DNA from: Fragilaria crotonensis
Taxonomy: Eukaryota > Bacillariophyta > Fragilariophyceae > Fragilariales > Fragilariaceae
DNA length: 64,000 bases
Assembly (NCBI GenBank): GCA_022925895.1
Contig: JAKSYS010000018.1
Span: 1-64,000 of the forward strand
Reading direction: 5' to 3'
Made by a program: the position numbers and the translations under genes. Below the pieces are notes generated by a model. That model saw only the letters and a program-made list of their open reading frames with translations. It was not told where the DNA came from and ran no database searches. Below, in pieces: positions 33,229-45,475 of the stretch. Within the stretch, counting starts at the first letter, position 1. Every line of letters starts with the position of its first letter.

Positions 33229-33693
33229 GAAAAGAAAAATCTTGAAGGAAAGGCAGATGAAATCAATGGATGTACGGTCCAAGGGTATAAATCTGACAAA
33301 CCAAAAAGTGAGGTTTAGGAAGAGAGTGAACCTGGTGAAAGCTGACAGAAGGTACTGACAGCTACCTCCAGCAACTTGAATTGAGTAACGAAATAACGAG
33401 TAACTCAATAAAGAGGTTGTACTCTTCTTAACCAGAGAACAGAGAAATTAATTGTCGTGTTCTAAGCTTGGAGAGACCATTCCAAATTCCACCGGAACGA
33501 AATCCACTTCGATACAGCGTACGGAATCAGGGTAGTCACTGTGAACGTGACCCATGGAAGATTCTGTACGCTTTAACGGTGACAGTGAATTAGTTCGAGG
33601 GAAATATTTGCGAGTTTAGCGTCATGTTATAGTTACCGACAGTATCAATCGACACTGTACCCGTAATCCACCTTAACCTGTAGGTACGTATAG
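33229..33693 (-). repeat. Split direct repeat B, inner copy
   Basis: About 465 bases, from AAAAGAAAAATCTTGAAGG to GGTACGTATAG, matching 42069-42536. Directly abuts the inner A copy at 33694. Confidence 0.9.
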
Positions 33694-34215
33694 GATTACT
33701 GCACTGCATCTACCAGTACCGACGGTAACGGTAACATATTCTAAACCGCAGAAAGTTATAAAGATGAACACGACAAAGAACCAAGCTTAAACATAGTTTG
33801 AGGTGGATGGAACCCCAAACTAGCATAAACCATTTTTGTCGCAGAGTTTCACAATTCGCTTGACTTAGGTGGGGTCAATCGAACCGCAACGTGGGGGGAA
33901 CCGATGCTTAGTAAAACAACACAAAGCACAGAAAATTATAGCCCTCCTCAGGGTCATGCTGGTGACGTGAATTCGCGTCGCCAGATGTCTCTGAACCCAA
34001 CGGGGTTGTTTCCCCATGATTCCCAACGCCAGCGAGTTGAGTCGGAACAGAGTCATCGACTTTCAACGCTGACGATGGGTGAAGATATACCAGTCTTGAC
34101 AACTCGCAGAATCGAATGCTTGCGGTCGTCGATCCGTTGAGTCGAGAGACGCCCAGTGACAGGAGCGAAGAAATTGACTCTTTTCAATTATATTCGTCCT
34201 TGAACATAGAACCCC
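33694..34215 (-). repeat. Split direct repeat A, inner copy
   Basis: 522 bases, matching 32642-33162. It lies 128 bases beyond the stop of the recombinase gene. Confidence 0.9.
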
Positions 34216-34343
34216 CACATACAGAAATCAACCACGCACCATGCTCCGGCACCTGAAGCATGGATTTTTCAAGACACAATGAGGGTGCTGAGATATAGCT
34301 TCAACTCGTCGATTGCTTGAACCCAGTTCAAGGACAATCTAAG

Positions 34344-35741
34344 CTACATGCACCCCGTGTATCGAAGGAACGGGTCTTTTGCAAGAGATACATCGACGTA
34401 CGACTGATCTATCGTCAAAGTAATCTTGGAGGCGCCCGCTCGTTCCTTTTTCCGCCATCGATTCACAATGTAGCGATCGCCCTCGCTCACATTCTTTTCA
34501 ACGGCCCTGGACTCAGAGCCTCTCCGAAATGAACGAAAGACATTGTACTTGTCGTGAAGATCGGTCGGAGTTTGAATATCGACCGCAAACAGATCTCGAT
34601 CGTCTTCGAGAAGTTCTGTGAGAAGTTCGATGAATACATCATTCATTTCGGCAGTAGATGACTGCTTCCGAGTGTCTGGGTTAACAAAGGCAGGACCAGT
34701 TGTTCGTCCCAGCAGAACATTAGCAGACTTCAGTCTCCTCAACCAGTTTCTCACATGAATTCCGGAGTGAGTCTCATTAACACAATGAAGCAAATGTTGA
34801 CGAGTATGATCTTCTCCCTTGACTTGGCCAAGCAACGGGATGATCACGTGCAACGGGCTCCTCTCGCCGTATTGAATGAGACCTGGCATATCCACCATCA
34901 AACCCTCGGGACTCCGCAGCGAGACCACATAGCAGAAACAGGCTCCTGCCATGACCAGGCTCAGGCGATCGTTGACATCAACGCTGGTTCGAATTTTGGA
35001 TTCCACCAATCGGAGTAACTTTACCATGATAGGATTGCTTATGGCTCTATTGGGACGCCAGTCCTGACCCATTCGTTTCCGGCATCCCAACGTGAACCTC
35101 TGGAACCATAACGAACCGCACACTTCAGTTGAGAAACGGTCATAACCACTTCCTTTTGAATCCGACAAATTCATAGTGTTTACATTAGCCGTCCTGCCTC
35201 CTCGACTCTGATTTGAGTGAGTGGATTTAAACTTTCGGATTGTATCCCATTGAGTGTATCCCTCGTTGTGCCTCCCTGGTTGCAATGATTTTGCAACCAT
35301 TAGGATTGCAACCTTGTACCCGCAATGATCGAACGACGGTAATGGACCAGGAGGGTCGTAAGGTGGATCGAAACCCAAGGACAAAGACAAGTTGATCATC
35401 TCACGAAAACGGTTTGAATTCGAAACCACCGTTTGTCGAGCTCGACTCCAAAAGGCATCCAAAATCACTCGACGAGTGCAACCCATGAGTCGAACATCTT
35501 TGATATCATCCGGGTTTTGCATGCGGCCCGTGACCTTGATGAACACACAAAAATCACACTCGAAAGACACCATCAGGTCATCACCATCCCTCGCCTCCGA
35601 ATACTTTCTTACGTCGCTGGGTTTTGATTTCCAACCAGCCAGAAGCCGGTTTTCGTCTCCCTCTGCAACGTATAAGTTTTCTTCATCAGAGGTAAAGAAA
35701 TCAGGACAGTTTTCCGAAGTATAACATCTTCCGCACCACAT
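34344..35741 (-). CDS. Tyrosine recombinase of the YR retrotransposon
   Basis: About 465 residues. The frame is open from 35978, but it overlaps the RT-RNase H end, and the start at 35741 (MWCGRCYTSENCPDF, a Cys-rich knuckle) keeps only a 41-base overlap. Recombinase features toward the C-terminus are a first Arg in VVSLRSPEGLMVDM, a FRSFRRGSESRA motif in the place of the His-X-X-Arg box, NRWRKKERAG, and candidate nucleophile tyrosines in YVDVSLAKDPFLRYT. Such enzymes insert the circular DNA copy by site-specific recombination, which is why the element lacks an integrase. The open frame is uninterrupted. Confidence 0.78.
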   Translation of the reverse strand: MWCGRCYTSENCPDFFTSDEENLYVAEGDENRLLAGWKSKPSDVRKYSEARDGDDLMVSFECDFCVFIKVTGRMQNPDDIKDVRLMGCTRRVILDAFWSRARQTVVSNSNRFREMINLSLSLGFDPPYDPPGPLPSFDHCGYKVAILMVAKSLQPGRHNEGYTQWDTIRKFKSTHSNQSRGGRTANVNTMNLSDSKGSGYDRFSTEVCGSLWFQRFTLGCRKRMGQDWRPNRAISNPIMVKLLRLVESKIRTSVDVNDRLSLVMAGACFCYVVSLRSPEGLMVDMPGLIQYGERSPLHVIIPLLGQVKGEDHTRQHLLHCVNETHSGIHVRNWLRRLKSANVLLGRTTGPAFVNPDTRKQSSTAEMNDVFIELLTELLEDDRDLFAVDIQTPTDLHDKYNVFRSFRRGSESRAVEKNVSEGDRYIVNRWRKKERAGASKITLTIDQSYVDVSLAKDPFLRYTGCM

Positions 35742-38700
35742 TCTCTGGCATACTTCCAAGCCGGTGACATTTGATCCAAAATTCGCGCAAAAGATTCCCC
35801 GCGTCCATGTCTTTCGTTTTGAGCACTTTTCGCAGTTCGCTTCCCACCTGGTACATCTTTGGGGTACCTCTGAGTTGCCAGGGTTTAGTCCTGAGGAAAG
35901 GGAACATAATGGCGATGAGAACAGGTTCATGCATATCGCAATCCCAATAGGAATGACCAGCCGGCACCTCAAACACAAAGTCTGCAGCCTTAAACACTTG
36001 TTTCATCCACAAGGGTGAGCAGAGCCTCGGAACTACAAACACATGGGTTGAAGTTTGTCGTCTTATCCTCGCCTTTCTCAACTCCGCAATTGCAATGTCA
36101 GCAGCAAAAGGGGGTGGGGTCCACAAGTAAATTCTTCCTTCTTTCAAAGCTGGACGATGAAACCCGTCCCACCCAGACTTCCATTCCCCGATGTCGTGAG
36201 CGACATCGAACCAGTCTCGGGGTTCGAGACATATAATGGACGGGGACGACCAGCTTATAATCCAATTCATTAAAAGCGGGGATCGATTCACTGCGGATGC
36301 GTGGATGGGTATGAAGGACTTCATCGGATTTCCAGCCATGATTCCGTCCCCCAAGAAGCCTCTCGACACACCATCTGTCCCTTGAGCAATCATTCTCGTC
36401 CCAGAAACGTGAAAGATGTGTAATCGAACACCGTGTGTCGATGTCAGACCACGCAGACGAATTACCAAGTGCAGGAGTTTAATCGACGAGGAAGTGCCCT
36501 TTACAGAGCATGATTCAACCGTTGAATTGTCGGTGAACATGAAGACTTCAGAGTTCCCTAGATTTCCTGACTTTGCCTCATCCTCGAGAGAATCCACAAT
36601 GTTAGTAAATTCTCTCCAGTTTGAAGACTGTCCACTATCGTCGGAGCCCCATACTCCAACTCGAAAATTGAAGCCAGCCCCACACGTGAACGTTGCTCCC
36701 AAACCAGTCCCGGAGGCGTCCCCAAATCCATAAATCAAACTAACGATATCCTTCGACCGTAGCTTGACTTCCGGGACGACCTTCGTATCGAACATGGCGG
36801 TTAGGGCTCGGAGGTCGTCACCTAGACGAGTAGAGGCAGTGACTTCGACGGGGCATCCACGATCCAGAACAGAGTTTACTTCGTTGTTAAACTCAGGTTC
36901 AGTTATGGAACCATTTTCCATCTGTGCGACAAGACATTTCATCCATATCTTGTCGTCCATTTTCCAGTCATCGGGATCACGTTTTCCTCGCCATGAGTTC
37001 AAAGTCAAGTAGAATCCTTTTAGGAACGGAGTCATGTCGTCAAACGTCATGGTCAAGTGATTCAAGAACCCGGTCTGTCTCTCCAATTCTTTTCGATTGA
37101 TAAGAGGTCTCTCTAACGGGTGTTCCCGGATCAGCGAATACAAATTTTCAATGATCAATTTCCCCTTCATCCACTTTTCCTGCGACACTGACTTGGTGAT
37201 GTCATGCTTAGTGATCTTGAAGATTGTCCCCGTCCATGCCCCGGCTTGATCCTGTGAAGGTGGTCTGAATTTCCTAGGAGCATCCTGGATACCGAGATAC
37301 TGCATTCGACTCGTGAACTGTCTGTGCACCCGATGACAATGTTCCTTTGAGGCCCCCACTATTCTAACATCATCGACAAAAGTTATAATGTCTCCTGACA
37401 TCCTTCCAGCTTTTGAATTCCATTTCATCAGTTTCGGTTTGGTGGTGTCGTACGAGTCCATCCCAGGTAAGTTCATAATGACTTTGTCAAACCAAACGGA
37501 TTAGACACATCCCGAAGATTTCCTTTTGCAAATTCCTCTGCCCAATAATAGAATCTGACAGCGTTGTAGGGGCTGGGTCTCATTCCCATAAACAGTCGAC
37601 TCCATCGCAAACCCACAAACTTCAGATCTACATTCTTAGATGCGACCAACGAGACAGGTAGGAAAGGTGCGAGTGATGACGTGTTGACACCAGCATGTTT
37701 TCTTATTCTTTCGTCAGAGAAAAAGTTGTGAAAGAATTCGCCGAAGTCAACATCAGCCATCCACGAGTCGAACGATAGTAGCTCCGATGCATTGCGCGAC
37801 GTCGGCAAGAAGAAATTTGGGCTCCATAGCACTTCATTCAGTCCACATGAGGTGCCGTCAAAAACGACTCGAATATCGGTGTCACCTTTAGGGACAGCAA
37901 AGTAATGCAAAAACGTCTGAACGTGATCCACTTCAAGATATGACTTGGAGATCATGGATTCAATTTTTGAAGACACTAGACACCGAGTGTCGGTATCAAA
38001 ACGAGGAAGCTTGACACCTCGTTGAGAACGTGGGAGACAACCTTGGACAAAAATATGCATGCCGTCGCGTGCAGCCCGGAGTTGTTCCTCTCCGTTCCAT
38101 CGCCAGAATAGGGGTGAAGACCCTGTTGTCCACTCCCACCACGTGGACCTCAGGATCTGACCAATAACTTTGAGACCGCGTACAACGTCTTTTTGGAGAT
38201 CCTTCCGTTCGTTCGATACCAATCCTTCAACTAATTCCTCCTTCACATCCTCCTCCTTTATCCCCCCCTTTATGTCCCCCTCGATGACCCTCGATCCCGA
38301 CAAGCAACCGCGCTTGCGGGGGGGCATCGAACGGACCGCGAGAGAGCGTTTATCCATAGACAACGCATTAGTTCGCCATGTACTGCCATAGTGAGCCTTC
38401 AGATACTGAAATAACGAACGGCAGACATTGAATCGCCACCTCCGCATTGCGAAACGCTCCAATATTCCGATGGTGTCAATAGAACATGGGAATAAAAGTT
38501 GGATCCGACGATTCCAGGGTCTGAAGTCGATGGGAGCATTGTCAGACTTGACCGCCTTATCAGAAATCTCAGCATCCGCCCACGATCCTGGAAGCCATTT
38601 GCCAACGGACTCCACCCAAACCACGTCTTCCACCATCTCATGTGAACTGTCAGACGAGATCGACAGCTTGAGGCGTCGTTTCGCGGGAGGTGATTGTATG

Positions 38701-39653
38701 CAGGAGGATCCAGACACGTAATCGATGACGGATCGAAACATTTGAAGAGGCACGATGTCTCGGAGGAAACGATCGTCCCAAGGCACATAGTCAGGCAGAT
38801 CGAAACATGACGATAATTCAAGATCCGACAGAATTCGAAGACCCCAACCCGTCCTGGACATGTAGGTAGGGTATAGCACAGGTCGTCGCGGGAAAGACAA
38901 GGAAAGCAAATTGCTTAACTTGTAGTGATCTTCGTCCGTGTCGGGATCGCATGCCTTGGGGCGGATAGAGTATTTCACCACATGCGCAAGGGATCGGTGA
39001 ACATCCTTTTCCAGCTGGATTCGAGGCGACCGATGGTCGATCCCGAAAGTACCCCGTGCCTCGGTCACTCCTCCGACGTTTCGATGGAGAACCTTTGTCC
39101 ATAGAATGTTTTCCGTATCAGATGGCGTTCGTCGAGACGTCTTAGACATCCAATAAACGTTAGAACCGTTCGGAGACAAAGAGACCATGTCAATGAAGTC
39201 CCGTCCGCCACTTATCAACATAAAGTCCGGTGATACTTTAGTAGACTGGATTGTGGCCAGCCTGGAAGACAAAAGACGAAACAGACACGGGTGATCCCGA
39301 CGCAGGCGGATTTCATCCTGGAGAGTGATGTAAATCTTATTCCAAGAATTTGGGCGGATAGACCAAAGCCAAACAGGGTCAGACTCGAACAGAACTCCAC
39401 AAGTCAACGGGGAGGTCATGTCGCGGTAACCCCGTTTGACTTGTAAATCCTCAACCGGTAATGAAACCTCAGTGGACTCGACGGAGAGTTTGGCTTCGAC
39501 ACATTGGAGAGTCGGATCAGGAGAGCAGAAAGGGACGTCGTGACGAGTAACATTGTTAACACGAGAGGTGACAGATAAACTGTCGCATCCTAGTTTAACT
39601 CCACGCCTTTCACAGGATGGAACCTCTTCCGATGATGGAAGGGTTCCATTTTG
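35701..39653 (-). pseudogene. Pol: reverse transcriptase-RNase H of the YR retrotransposon (one frame break)
   Basis: Two adjoining frames form one RT-RNase H. The upstream frame (39653-37473, first ATG 39419) has LHYFAVPKGDTDIRVVFDGTS, MADVDFGEFFHNF and RLFMGMRPSPYNA, the RT finger and palm. The downstream frame (37476-35701) begins MNLPGM and holds TFVDDVRIVG, the catalytic FVDD, then RNase H residues in GFGDASGTG, NWREF, MFTDNSTVE and GTDGVSRG. Because RT motifs run across the ATGA junction at 37473-37476, one lost base near 37480 explains it better than two genes. The upstream frame is in phase with Gag, separated only by a TGA (39656-39654). Confidence 0.82.
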
Positions 39654-42057
39654 TCACTTTTTCTCAAGATTCTTGACCTTCGCCGAAAGAGTCTCCAGCT
39701 GCTTTAGGATGTCAGAAAATCGCGAGGATGCGGCATCTGCCTTCTTTCCAGCATTTTTGGACTCCACCGTTGCCGCCTTGGCCTCCTCACTGGCCGTGTT
39801 TGACTTGGATTTGAGTTCCTTCATTGCCGTTTTCATTTCCTCCAATGAACTAGACAGTTTTTCCACCTTTTCCGATCCCGAATTTGTTGCCAAAAACTTC
39901 ACATATTCGGTCGACACGGACGGATGGTTCTCAAACTTGTGAGCCACGTACGATGCCATGATGTCATGAGTTTTGAACGCAGCAAACAAAACCTGCGCAC
40001 AATTTGCAGGAGTGTTACGGGTCTTGAGGGACTGCGCGATGTTATCCTTTGGGCTATACAAATCAGCAAGAATGCGATCCAAGACTTGAGTTGTTAGCGA
40101 CCACGCCTGCTCAGTAGTAAACTTCGAGAAGTTAAACAAACGCTTGTAGATGGCTTCGATACATCCAAACAGTTGATTCAGAAACGAAACAGTAGCCGTC
40201 AAACACTTAGACGCAATCCAGTGAGCGGTGGATTCGGCTTCAAACGTGTTGCCAATCTGATCTGAAATAGAATCCTCTAGGAGATTCATCTTTTCGATCA
40301 CGTAATCCTTCACTCCATCTCCGCCAGGATTCCATGCCGCGTAGGTATCAATAACGTTTAACCGAGACTTGTTACGAACCGACACAATCGTTGGTCTGCC
40401 TTTGTGAAAAACTCTTGGTCGAGCAAACTTTAACGCATTCAACGCTGCCGCTTCCGATCCTGAGGCAATCTTCATCTTGAATTGGAGATCCATTCCCTTT
40501 AGCAAACCCCCTCCGCCATCCGGTTCGTCTTCACCGTAGATTCGATCCAGCATCAACAAGGGATCCATTATCAAGCCATAATGGTGACCGGATAAATGTT
40601 TCTCAACCCACGCGGTGCAATCCGAAAGATCCGATATCCCAAGACCTCCAAACTTCACATGGGTATTCTGCTTTGACGTCTGAAGTGTCTTAACATCTTC
40701 GGTGAGCTTCGACAAGATGGACATAACGGAATCCTCGGGCGCATCAGAACCGCTCATGGTCTTGTTCGGAGAGACGACCGCCACGGAGGGTGGAGCAATT
40801 CGATCTCGACTAGAGGAAGAGGAATGATCAGCTTCCTCCGTATTGATGTAGTCCATCAATTCATCGGTAGCTTCATCTGCTGGGGAAGATTCAGGTGTAG
40901 AAAACCTGACACTTTGCTCCGCACGAACAATAACCATATCAGTTTTTATTTCCTGAACGGACTCGTTCACAGCCTGAACCCTTGACAGAAGTAGCTTTAC
41001 AGCTCTGACCACTTTCTCGGTCTTGGATGCAATTTCGACATCGGCAGAGGTCAAGGATGCCATGGATTCCTGCATTGGTTTGATGATCCGCTCTTGAAGC
41101 GAATTCATATCCTCCGCTACCTTAGCCAGGTCATCTGCAATAAAGGCAGTTGACCCCCATAGGGTAGGGGCAGTGAACCGTTCTCCGATGTCAACGGAAG
41201 AACCAATGCGAGACTTCAACGTTTGCATCATTCCTATCATGACCTCCAGATTGTCTTCCAAAGTGCATAATCGATCGTGATGAATGGAAGTGGACTCTTC
41301 AAGGGCAAAACCCATTCCCTCCATGTAAGTCTCGATTTTGGAGACCGTGGTAGATAGCACGCCCTTCTTTACTCCCTGCTCGATAAGAGTTTCGAGCTCC
41401 TCGAGATCTTGGGGAAACGTGCGTTCGTACCTTGGGTTTTTCCAACCCGGGAGGTCACCTTCGAATTCCTCTCCAGCGAAAGAATCCTTCTTCCTTTTTC
41501 CCGGTGTGCGCAGGAGTGACGACTCGATGAGAAAGTCAGATTCAGTTTGAATTTCCTCTGCCGATGTGAGCGCTTCAACCGTTCCATCAATGGCTTGGAA
41601 TTCCGTAGACCAATCAGTTATCGAGAGGTACTTGGAATCCCAATCGGTCATTACTTCAACCGGTATCTTATCAGTTGATAACTTGGGCTCGCTGAAGACG
41701 GACCCAGGAATGTTCCGACGAATGAAAACATAAGACTCATCAATTCCAACAAAGGACATTTTGATACTTGCATGAGACTTCACAGGACAATTCTTCTTAA
41801 TGCAGAACGCAACACCATGATTTCCAATCACCCCAAAACAGTATGACAAATCGGAACAATCAATCCCGATGACAGAAAACAATTTTGGTGGCACAGTACC
41901 TTCAGTCATTCTGATATCACCCCCCCCCCCGACGTGTGGAGACACGACCAACAGGAGAAAGAACCGCACCCGGCGAGCGAGCCGAAGGCAACTCAGAGAC
42001 CGTCAAAGACTCCGCAGCCGCAAGAATATCATCAAGAACAGAATCAGACGAGGACAT
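39654..42057 (-). CDS. Gag-like protein of the YR retrotransposon, poly-G frame break near N-terminus
   Basis: Structural first protein. ATG at 42057 starts MSSSDSVLDDILAAAESLTVSE and reads to an 11-G run (41930-41920), where the frame meets TGA; with 10 G it would continue into MTEGTVPPKLFSVIGIDCSD (internal ATG 41909) and on to 39654, about 790 residues. The protein is acidic with long helical stretches (LEELETLIEQGVKKG, coiled coil near the C-terminus: EEMKTAMKELKSKS, LKQLETLSAKVKNLEKK), as in Gag proteins of DIRS-group elements. No zinc knuckle was seen. It ends AAA-AAG-TGA-CAA and Pol follows in the same phase. Confidence 0.75.
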
Positions 42058-42068
42058 GATAAGGAAGA

Positions 42069-42536
42069 ACAAAAAAGAAAAATCTTGAAGGAAAGGCAGA
42101 TGAAATCAATGGATGTACGGTCCAAGGGTATAAATCTGACAAACCAAAACGTGAGGTTTAGGAAGAGAGTGAACCTGGTGAAAGCTGACAGAAGGTACTG
42201 ACAGCTACCTCCAGCAACTTGAATTGAGTAACGAAATAACGAGTAACTCAATAAAGAGGTTGTACTCTTCTTAACCAGAGAACAGAGAAATTAATTGTCG
42301 TGTTCTAAGCTTGGAGAGACCATTCCAAATTCCACCGGAACGAAATCCACTTCGATACAGCGTACGGAATCAGGGTAGTCACTGTGAACGTGACCCATGG
42401 AAGATTCTGTACGCTTTAACGGTGACAGTGAATTAGTTCGAGGGAAATATTTGCGAGTTTAGCGTCATGTTATAGTTACCGACAGTATCAATCGACACTG
42501 TACCCGTAATCCACCTTAACCTGTAGGTACGTATAG
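42069..42536 (-). repeat. Split direct repeat B, outer copy
   Basis: About 468 bases, matching 33229-33693; its right edge, GTACGTATAG, is the element terminus. Unit B spacer resumes with CACCGCTACC. Confidence 0.9.
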
Positions 42537-42714
42537 CACCGCTACCACGGTACCAGGTAGCAACCTTAACACCGGTACAAGTACGCCAGTACTGGAGGAA
42601 TTGTTGTATCGTTCTCTCTCAACTCTCAATCGACTTCGCCTCTTCCCTCCAATCTCACATTCACAACCAAAAACGTTCCATCACAGCAATTCTATAGCAC
42701 CAAGGTCAATCAGC

Positions 42715-43416
42715 ATGGCGCCGTCTGGCTTTGTAGCCTCTCGACGTGTCGAAACGTTGCTCGATAGCATGAGTGTTGAGCAGTTGATAGGCCAAATGTC
42801 TCAAATTGACTTGAAAATGCTTCTCGATGACGATACCAGCGCTGACGCAACAGTTCGCGTCAATCTGAGCAAACTAGAGTATTACATTGGTCATCTGGGA
42901 ATTGGGTCAGTGTTGAATAACGTTGTTGGTCATCAATGGAATGCATCTCAATTTCGTTCGGCTGTTGTTGAAATGCAACGAGTTGCCAAAAAATACAATC
43001 ATCCGCCCATCATTTATGGACTCGACAGCATCCACGGTGCCAATTACATTCGAGGAGCAACCTTGACACCCCAACCAATCAATCTTGCGGCCACGTTCAA
43101 TACCACCATGGCCTATCGGGCGGGAATTCTTGCCAGTCGAGACACTCGTGCCGCCGGAATATCATGGCTCTTTTCGCCACTCTTGGGGGTGGCACTCAAT
43201 CCACGATGGAGCAGACTGTACGAAACCTTTGGAGAAGATATGCTGGTCGTCGGTCAAATGGCAAAATCTATGATTATGGGTATACAAGCAAAAGACAGCA
43301 CCAGTACCAGCAGCAGTCATGGAGACAATACCTCGCAACAACAAGGTGGCATCCCTTCCCGAGCGGCCGCATCGGGAGTCGGCGGCGACGAATTTTATTT
43401 TCGTGAAATGCCTTGA
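42715..43416 (+). pseudogene. GH3 beta-glucosidase copy B, truncated
   Basis: ATG 42715. The first 221 residues match copy C to IPSRAAAS. At 43377 the sequence jumps to the MO 3' flank (AGTCGGCGGCGACG) and stops after 13 foreign codons. The catalytic nucleophile region (TDYSE) is missing, so the product is inactive. The junction shares only a few bases (TCGG/GGG) between partners. Confidence 0.9.
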
Positions 43417-43834
43417 CCTCTGAGTGATAGTATCGCTGCAAAGGCTGTGCTGTATCCGGAAGTAGGCGCTCACACTTGCAGTACTACCGGTAGTTCGATT
43501 TTGAATCTTTCGATGGTTCTGGGCCCGGCGGAACCCTATTTTATCAGCAGATGCACATCCGATTCGGAATGTACCTATACTAGACATAGCATGCATTTTC
43601 AGCATCCCAACATGGTGAGGTGTGCTGGCTGCTTCAGTTCGCTGAGAGTACCAGGTACCAGTCCTCTCGTGTGGTAGTGGAGATTCGTTTCGCTCTTGTC
43701 TTGATCTACTACTGGACTTTTTGCAAGGGAGACATTATGGGCGTAAACGACTTATAATGCTGCATTAAATCCGTGCTTGCGAACCTCAACATAGATGCTG
43801 ATGCCATAGCAATTGAAAACCTACGGGTACATTG
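43417..43834. other. Duplicated spacer, unit C copy of 25211-25634
   Basis: Same segment as in unit B, with single-base differences. Confidence 0.6.
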
Positions 43835-44413
43835 ACAACATCGGTCAGAAGTACTCCTCACGGGTGCCCCTCGTTTCTCCTCAAAGAGAGTACAACTTCA
43901 CGAGAAGAAGGAGCTCTGGGCGAAACAACCGCCCAAGAATACCATCTCATCATTGCTTCCAAAGGAACGCATTCGAATCTGAAGCAGCGATATGGGGGCC
44001 ACAACGTATCACGAACTCGCCTGACTGGTACCAACGTATTTAATTCAGATGAAGACAATCAGCAAGACACCACATTGGAGGAGATGGGACAGGCGGAAGC
44101 TAACGCTGTTGAAGATCGAAACTATTTCCGTTCTGCGAGGCAAGCCAACCTCACTAATGCACACTTCGGTTTAAGTGAAGGGTCCTTTCAGACCTGGGGC
44201 GAAGGAAAGTCAATGCGCTTTGCCACGGTTCCATTGTCGTCCCGAGACGATTACAGTCACGCCAGTATCTCAAGTCGTAACATCTGGATCGCATCTGCGG
44301 CTTTAGTTGAGAAGGTTCGTGCGCTATGGTTGGCGGGTCCACATCACGTACTGGAGCAGTTCAGAAAACACAAATACAGCATTGGCTCTATGAAAACGAA
44401 GCAGAAGCAGTAA
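43835..44413 (+). pseudogene. MO middle fragment, copy in unit C
   Basis: Near-identical to 25635-26213: EYHLIIASKGTHSNL, TGTNVFNSDEDNQQ, SFQTWGEGKSMRFATVP. Neither end of the gene is present. Confidence 0.85.
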
Positions 44414-44754
44414 CAAGAGGAAGAACAGAGGTGGAAATCGCTGGCACATCATGGTCAGTTCATCGTTTTCGGCGTCGTGTCAAAATGCTGTCGATCACCC
44501 TGTGTTTGCTTCCGTCACAATTCCAAAAGATACGGGGTACTAGCTACATAGTACAATTCACATAACAGGAGCTACAGGTACTGTACAGTACAAGTACGAG
44601 AAGTGAGTTTTCCTTCGTGGAAATTCCTTCAACCGTGTGCACTCGAACCGCCGCATTGGAGGTCGTACTACCAGGTACTACGTCGTACCACAAATACTGT
44701 AGTGGAATTTCCACTTTTAGGCTTTTCGGTCAAACGGAGTTTTCTGACTCCTGA

Positions 44755-45475
44755 GTCAGGCCTCATTATTTTCGGGTTTTTTTTTATTTTCGGGAATTTT
44801 CCCGAAATTAAGGTCTGAGCAACTCCCGAAAATAACGGTGACGTGGCACTTTTCTCTCGTACAACGCCGTGTTAAAAATGCTCAAACTTTGACGGTCAAA
44901 GGGACGATGATAAAGTCGTCAGATTTTAATTCTGAAGTTGCAAACTAATCACCATGACACCCAAGAAGACCAAGGGTGCTTTGAAATTTCATCAAGATTG
45001 GGAGGTGAAGTATGCTGTGCAGATTTGCGCACGTGATCCGGTGTCAAAAGATGTGACGAGTGTGGTGTGTTTGATGTGCACAAACTTCGGCCGTGACGAT
45101 GGTGACGCTCCTGACCGCAAGCGAAAGAGGACATCAAATGATAAATACTACACAGCTCCATGGCGCTCTGATAACTTTGTCAGCCATCTTCGAACGCAGC
45201 ATGCAACAATGTGGGAGGAGTATAAGAAGCTCACACACGAAGAAAAGAAATCTTTCTTTGTCACAACCGAAGCACCGGAGGCAGTGAACCTACGTTCCTT
45301 TGTTCAACCAGAAGCAAGTGTCAAGGCTAAGATTATTGCAAAGCAGAAGTGTTCCTTTGTCATTGATGGAGATATTGTGTCGAAAATAATTGCTGATTTA
45401 CTTCTGACTCCGGCAGCAAGAACAACTGAAGGTGGAGATGCAGACGAGGTTCTTGACGATGACCCAGATGTCAGG
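44755..45475 (+). mobile_element. Insertion carrying a BED-type zinc-finger ORF
   Basis: Unit B reads TTTCTGACTCCTGACATCGG without interruption (30949 onward). Here the same sequence is split, with ACTCCTGA on the left (44747-44754) and AGTCCTGA on the right (45476-45483), an 8-bp duplication with one mismatch. The left end begins GTCAGGCCTCATTATTTTCGGG and an AT-rich TTTCGGGAATTTTCCCG palindrome follows; a matching right terminus is not clear. Probably an internally deleted hAT-type or related DNA transposon. Confidence 0.65.

Larger units (their letters stand above)
32642..42536 (-). mobile_element. Ngaro/PAT-type tyrosine-recombinase retrotransposon
   Basis: A 9.9-kb element on the minus strand. 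Repeat layout on the plus strand is A (32642-33162), B (33229-33693), A (33694-34215), coding region, B (42069-42536). Read from the minus strand this is B-ORFs-A-B-A, the split direct repeat arrangement of PAT and Ngaro elements in the DIRS order. Coding order is Gag-like, RT-RNase H, tyrosine recombinase; there is no integrase, no LTR and no clear target duplication, as expected. The empty site is seen in units A and C (TACATC joined to GCACCG). Repeat copies differ at very few positions, so insertion was recent. Confidence 0.9.

Noticed and set aside
33063-33245. Small ORF spanning the A-B repeat junction
   Set aside because: Short, no motif, inside non-coding terminal repeats of the retrotransposon.
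35741-35978. Upstream extension of the recombinase ORF
   Set aside because: It overlaps the end of RT-RNase H, whose motifs are coding in the other frame; the extra residues are most likely a shadow.
37473-37476. Deliberate stop-start (ATGA) between two Pol genes
   Set aside because: RT palm motifs lie on both sides, so a single lost base in one RT gene is simpler, though not proven.
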